Part shown: positions 6,675 to 8,856 of the stretch, in pieces
Position numbering within the stretch: the stretch's first letter is position 1
Layout of the letters: each line of letters opens with the position of its first letter
Assembly (NCBI RefSeq): GCF_030147005.1
Contig: NZ_JASLAW010000040.1
Location: forward strand, 1 to 8,856
DNA: 8,856 nt
Direction: 5' to 3'
Origin: Pseudomonas sp.
GTDB taxonomy: Bacteria > Pseudomonadota > Gammaproteobacteria > Pseudomonadales > Pseudomonadaceae
Translations under genes and position numbers: made by a program
Notes under the pieces: model-generated
Databases searched by the model: none
Told to the model about the DNA's origin: nothing
Seen by the model: only the letters and a program-made list of their open reading frames with translations

Positions 6675-8369
6675 TTAGAAGCCCATGCTTAGGTGTTCAG
6701 CGATAGGACCCAGCGCCAGTGTCGGCAGGAACGTCAGGCCGCCCACCAGCAAAATGGTCACGGTCAGCAGGGTCACGAACAACGGGCCGTGGGTCGGGAA
6801 ACTGTTCTGGCCGATCGGTGCGGTCTTCTTCATCGCCAGGCTACCGGCCAGGGCCAATACCGGGAGGATGTAGCCGAAACGGCCGATCAACATGCCCAGG
6901 CCGAGCATCAGGTTGTGGAACGCGGTGTTGCCGCTGAAACCGCCGAACGCCGAACCGTTGTTGGCACTGGCCGAGGTGTAGGCGTAGAGCAACTGGCTGA
7001 AGCCGTGGGGGCCAGGGTTGCTGATGGCACCGGCCGGGCCCGGCAGGCTGGCGGCAATGGCACCCAACACAAGCACACCCACCGGCATCACCAGCAAGGT
7101 CACCACGAGTAATTGCACTTCCCTGGCCTGAAGTTTCTTGCCCAGGTATTCCGGGGTGCGGCCGATCATCAGCCCGGCAAGGAACACCGCGATCAATACG
7201 TTGAGCAACATGCCGTACATGCCCGCGCCGACGCCGCCGAAGATCACTTCGCCGACCATCATGTTGACCAGCGCCACCATCCCGCTCAGAGGGCTGAGGC
7301 TGTCCTGCATGCCGTTGACCGAGCCGTTGGACGCTGCAGTGGTAGTCACCGACCACAGCACGGTGCCCGTAGTGCCGAAGCGCGTTTCCTTGCCTTCCAG
7401 CGGCGCGGTCCGTTCCACGGCCGGGTTGTTCAGGGTCGGATTGGGCTGGTATTCGGACCACAGCGACGTCGCGCCGCCAATCAGGAACAAGGCCAGCATG
7501 CATGCAAGAATGGCCCGGCTCTGCCGTAGGTCTTTGACGTAGTGGCCGAAGGTGAACACCAGGGCCACCGGGATCAGGATGATCGACGCCACTTCGAAGA
7601 GGTTGGCCCAGGCTGTCGGGTCTTCGAACGGATGCGCCGAGTTCACTCCAAAAAAGCCACCGCCATTGGTGCCCAATTGCTTGATCGCAATCTGGCTGGC
7701 TGCCGGGCCAAGGGGGATGACTTGATCCACGCCCTGCATCGTCACGGCATCAACGTAATGGGCGAAGGTCTGCGGCACTCCCTGCCATACCAGGAACAGC
7801 GCCAGCACGAGGCATAACGGCAGCATGCCGTAGAGGGTGGCGCGGGTCATGTCGACCCAGAAGTTACCCAAGGTCTTGGTGGATTTGCGACCGATCCCAC
7901 GGCAAAGCGCAACCAGGACTGCCAGGCCCGTGGCGGCGCTGACGAAGTTCTGCACGGTCAGGCCGACCATCTGGCTGAGGTAGCTCAGGGAGGCTTCGCC
8001 GCTGTAGTTCTGCCAGTTGGTATTGGTCATGAAACTGACCGCAGTGTTGAAGGCCAGCGTCCATTCCTGGCCCGGCAAATTCTGCGGGTTGAGTGGGAGA
8101 TAGTCCTGAAACAACAGGATCGCGAACAGCAGCAAGAAGCCCGCAAGGTTGAACGCGAGCAACGCCAGCATGTATTTCTGCCAGCTCTGTTCCTGCTGGG
8201 CGTCCACGCCCGACAGGCGATAACAGGCGTTTTCCACCGGCCCCAGTATCGGGCTGAGCCAGGTACGCTGGCCTTCCATCACCTTGTAATAGAACCGCCC
8301 CAGAAACGGTGCCGGCACCAGTACCACGGCGAAGAAGGCGATGATCAGCCAATAGTCATAACTGTGCAT
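6675..8369 (-). CDS. kdpA: KdpA, K+-binding channel-like subunit
   Basis: KdpA is the potassium-selective membrane subunit of KdpFABC and belongs to the superfamily of K+ transporters with four pseudo-repeats of a channel unit. The 564-aa protein shows about ten hydrophobic segments and four pore loops: NTAVSFMTNTNWQNY (108-122), KQLGTNGGGFFGVNSAHPFE (230-249), TTTAASNGSVNGM (342-354) and TSASANNGSAFGG (465-477). The glycine-rich second loop is the strongest family marker. The ATG at 8369 has AGGAG six bases upstream, and that ribosome-binding site overlaps the kdpF stop codon (TAGGAG), so kdpA translation is probably coupled to kdpF. The stop at 6675 is followed closely by kdpB. Confidence 0.98.
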   Translation of the reverse strand: MHSYDYWLIIAFFAVVLVPAPFLGRFYYKVMEGQRTWLSPILGPVENACYRLSGVDAQQEQSWQKYMLALLAFNLAGFLLLFAILLFQDYLPLNPQNLPGQEWTLAFNTAVSFMTNTNWQNYSGEASLSYLSQMVGLTVQNFVSAATGLAVLVALCRGIGRKSTKTLGNFWVDMTRATLYGMLPLCLVLALFLVWQGVPQTFAHYVDAVTMQGVDQVIPLGPAASQIAIKQLGTNGGGFFGVNSAHPFEDPTAWANLFEVASIILIPVALVFTFGHYVKDLRQSRAILACMLALFLIGGATSLWSEYQPNPTLNNPAVERTAPLEGKETRFGTTGTVLWSVTTTAASNGSVNGMQDSLSPLSGMVALVNMMVGEVIFGGVGAGMYGMLLNVLIAVFLAGLMIGRTPEYLGKKLQAREVQLLVVTLLVMPVGVLVLGAIAASLPGPAGAISNPGPHGFSQLLYAYTSASANNGSAFGGFSGNTAFHNLMLGLGMLIGRFGYILPVLALAGSLAMKKTAPIGQNSFPTHGPLFVTLLTVTILLVGGLTFLPTLALGPIAEHLSMGF

Positions 8370-8378
8370 AGCCTGCTC

Positions 8379-8468
8379 CTAGTTCCGATCCGCGCGTAAC
8401 AGCGCAACCAGCAGATAAATGAACAGCGCCACGGCCAATAGCAGTGACACCCCGTCCAGAACGCTCAT
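8379..8468 (-). CDS. kdpF: KdpF, small membrane subunit of the K+-transporting ATPase
   Basis: This 29-aa peptide is almost entirely one hydrophobic helix (residues about 7-24, VSLLLAVALFIYLLVALL) followed by a charged end, RADRN. This is typical of KdpF, which stabilises the KdpABC complex in the inner membrane like a lipid. The ATG at 8468 has GGAG about 8 bases upstream. Its stop codon is 9 bases before the kdpA start and forms part of the kdpA ribosome-binding site. Short size, helix pattern and position immediately before kdpA support the call. It is the first gene of the operon, next to the regulatory region. Confidence 0.93.
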   Translation of the reverse strand: MSVLDGVSLLLAVALFIYLLVALLRADRN

Positions 8469-8734
8469 GGAAGTTTCTCCGTTTAACGGCGAGTGCCGCG
8501 TGTGGGGCAATTGTCCGCAGGAGGGGTGTAAAGGAACGAGAGCGAGGCGGGGCGCGGGGCGTAAAGATGGCGTAAAGAGTGGCTTTATGCGGGGTTTACA
8601 GGGGAAGTTGGCGGTGACCGAGAGGGCCTCATCGCGGCATAGGTATCTACGCAACTTTGGCACGGCCCTGAACCTGTGGCGGCCCAGGAGCCGAAGCTTC
8701 TCTAACTGATGCCCCGCGACCAAAATGTGGGAGG
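8469..8734 (-). promoter_or_regulatory. Upstream regulatory region of kdpFABC
   Basis: These 266 bases between the kdpF start and the right inverted-repeat arm contain no plausible gene and must hold the operon promoter. The half nearer the gene contains the KdpE-like motif cluster listed separately. I could not find a convincing -35/-10 pair. GACAAT near 8510 (minus strand) is a possible -10, but no good -35 lies at the right distance, which fits an activator-dependent promoter. The distal half (about 8640-8720) shows no recognisable element beyond the palindrome GAAGCTTC at 8693-8700. Confidence 0.6.
8523..8600 (-). promoter_or_regulatory. Probable KdpE operator: repeated TTTACRCCCC-like motifs
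   Basis: On the minus strand four similar decamers occur: TGTAAACCCC (8591-8600), TTTACGCCAT (8567-8576), TTTACGCCCC (8556-8565) and TTTACACCCC (8523-8532). The middle two form a direct repeat with 11-bp spacing, followed by a GC-rich stretch (GCGCCCCGC). As I recall it, the E. coli KdpE site has the same form: TTTATAC, then TTTACACCCCGCCC 11 bp later. The last copy is 33 bp, three helical turns, further on. Position 55-130 bases upstream of kdpF fits an activator site. Binding is inferred, not shown. Confidence 0.6.
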
Positions 8735-8744
8735 GGGCTTGCCC
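8725..8744. repeat. REP-like fragment at the inner end of the right arm
   Basis: ATGTGGGAGGGGGCTTGCCC matches the start of the common Pseudomonas REP family GTGGGAGGGGGCTTGCCCCC and contains the palindrome GGGCTTGCCC apart from its two central bases. No inverted partner is present. The long inverted repeat ends inside it at 8735, just as the left arm ends inside a different REP-like fragment. Confidence 0.55.
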
Positions 8745-8856
8745 TAATGCCAGTCAGTTAAGACAGAACCGGTCACTGTGGCGAGGGAGCTTGCTCCCGC
8801 TGGACTGCGTAGCAGTCCCATTTTTGGGGCCGCTTCGCGCCCCAACGGGAGCAAGC
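8735..8856 (-). repeat. Right arm of 122-bp inverted repeat flanking the kdp locus
   Basis: This is the reverse complement of bases 14-135 with one mismatch (8775). It contains the tail (8735-8775) and the right-hand REP doublet. It reaches the last base of the window, so the repeat may continue. The two arms face each other across about 8.6 kb holding the whole kdp locus. Confidence 0.95.
8776..8856. repeat. REP doublet (REPIN), right copy, cut by the window edge
   Basis: Starts CTGTGGCGAGGGAGCTTGCT, with internal hairpins GGACTGCGTAGCAGTCC and GGGGCCGCTTCGCGCCCC, followed by the second REP arm, of which only CGGGAGCAAGC is visible. By comparison with the left copy, 13 bases are missing beyond the window. 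It lies about 300 bases upstream of kdpF and is not part of the kdpFABC transcript unless transcription starts far upstream. Confidence 0.9.

Noticed and set aside
8419..8709. 96-aa plus-strand open frame across the kdpF upstream region
   Set aside because: It overlaps kdpF and the operator cluster, has unusual R/G-rich composition and no domain. It arises from GC-rich regulatory DNA.
1..8856. Composite transposon bounded by terminal inverted repeats
   Set aside because: The inverted arms are REP-based and no transposase, integrase or target-site duplication is visible; flanks outside the arms are not available.

Overview
The window carries a complete potassium-scavenging kdp locus, all on the minus strand, in the order kdpF-kdpA-kdpB-kdpC-kdpD-kdpE. 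High GC content, the protein sequences and several families of REP (repetitive extragenic palindrome) repeats typical of the Pseudomonas fluorescens group point to a fluorescent pseudomonad. This taxonomic call comes from pattern recognition, not a database search.

Layout from high to low coordinates, which is the direction of transcription: a regulatory region (8469-8734) with several copies of a TTTACRCCCC-like motif resembling the enterobacterial KdpE operator; kdpF (8379-8468, 29 aa, tightly coupled to kdpA); kdpA (6675-8369); kdpB (4600-6657); kdpC (4014-4559); a REP doublet; kdpD (1216-3867); a second, larger REP doublet; kdpE (313-1002); then about 310 bases of non-coding, REP-rich DNA. 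KdpFABC is the high-affinity K+-importing P-type ATPase of the inner membrane. KdpD is the K+/ionic-stress sensor kinase and KdpE the response regulator expected to switch on kdpFABC when K+ is scarce. All six genes look intact and keep their diagnostic residues.

The unusual part is the repeat architecture. Bases 14-135 and 8735-8856 are a 122-bp inverted repeat with a single mismatch, so the whole locus sits between two inverted arms. The right arm runs off the window edge, so the true length is unknown. Each arm holds a REP doublet (REPIN) that can fold into a 24-bp stem closing two internal hairpins, plus about 40 bp of extra sequence that also matches. Other REP elements sit in the gaps kdpC/kdpD and kdpD/kdpE and downstream of kdpE. 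They divide the locus into kdpFABC, kdpD and kdpE modules.

I see no tRNA, rRNA, CRISPR array, transposase or unknown protein-coding system. The genes are a well-known system; the points worth a second look are in the non-coding DNA.
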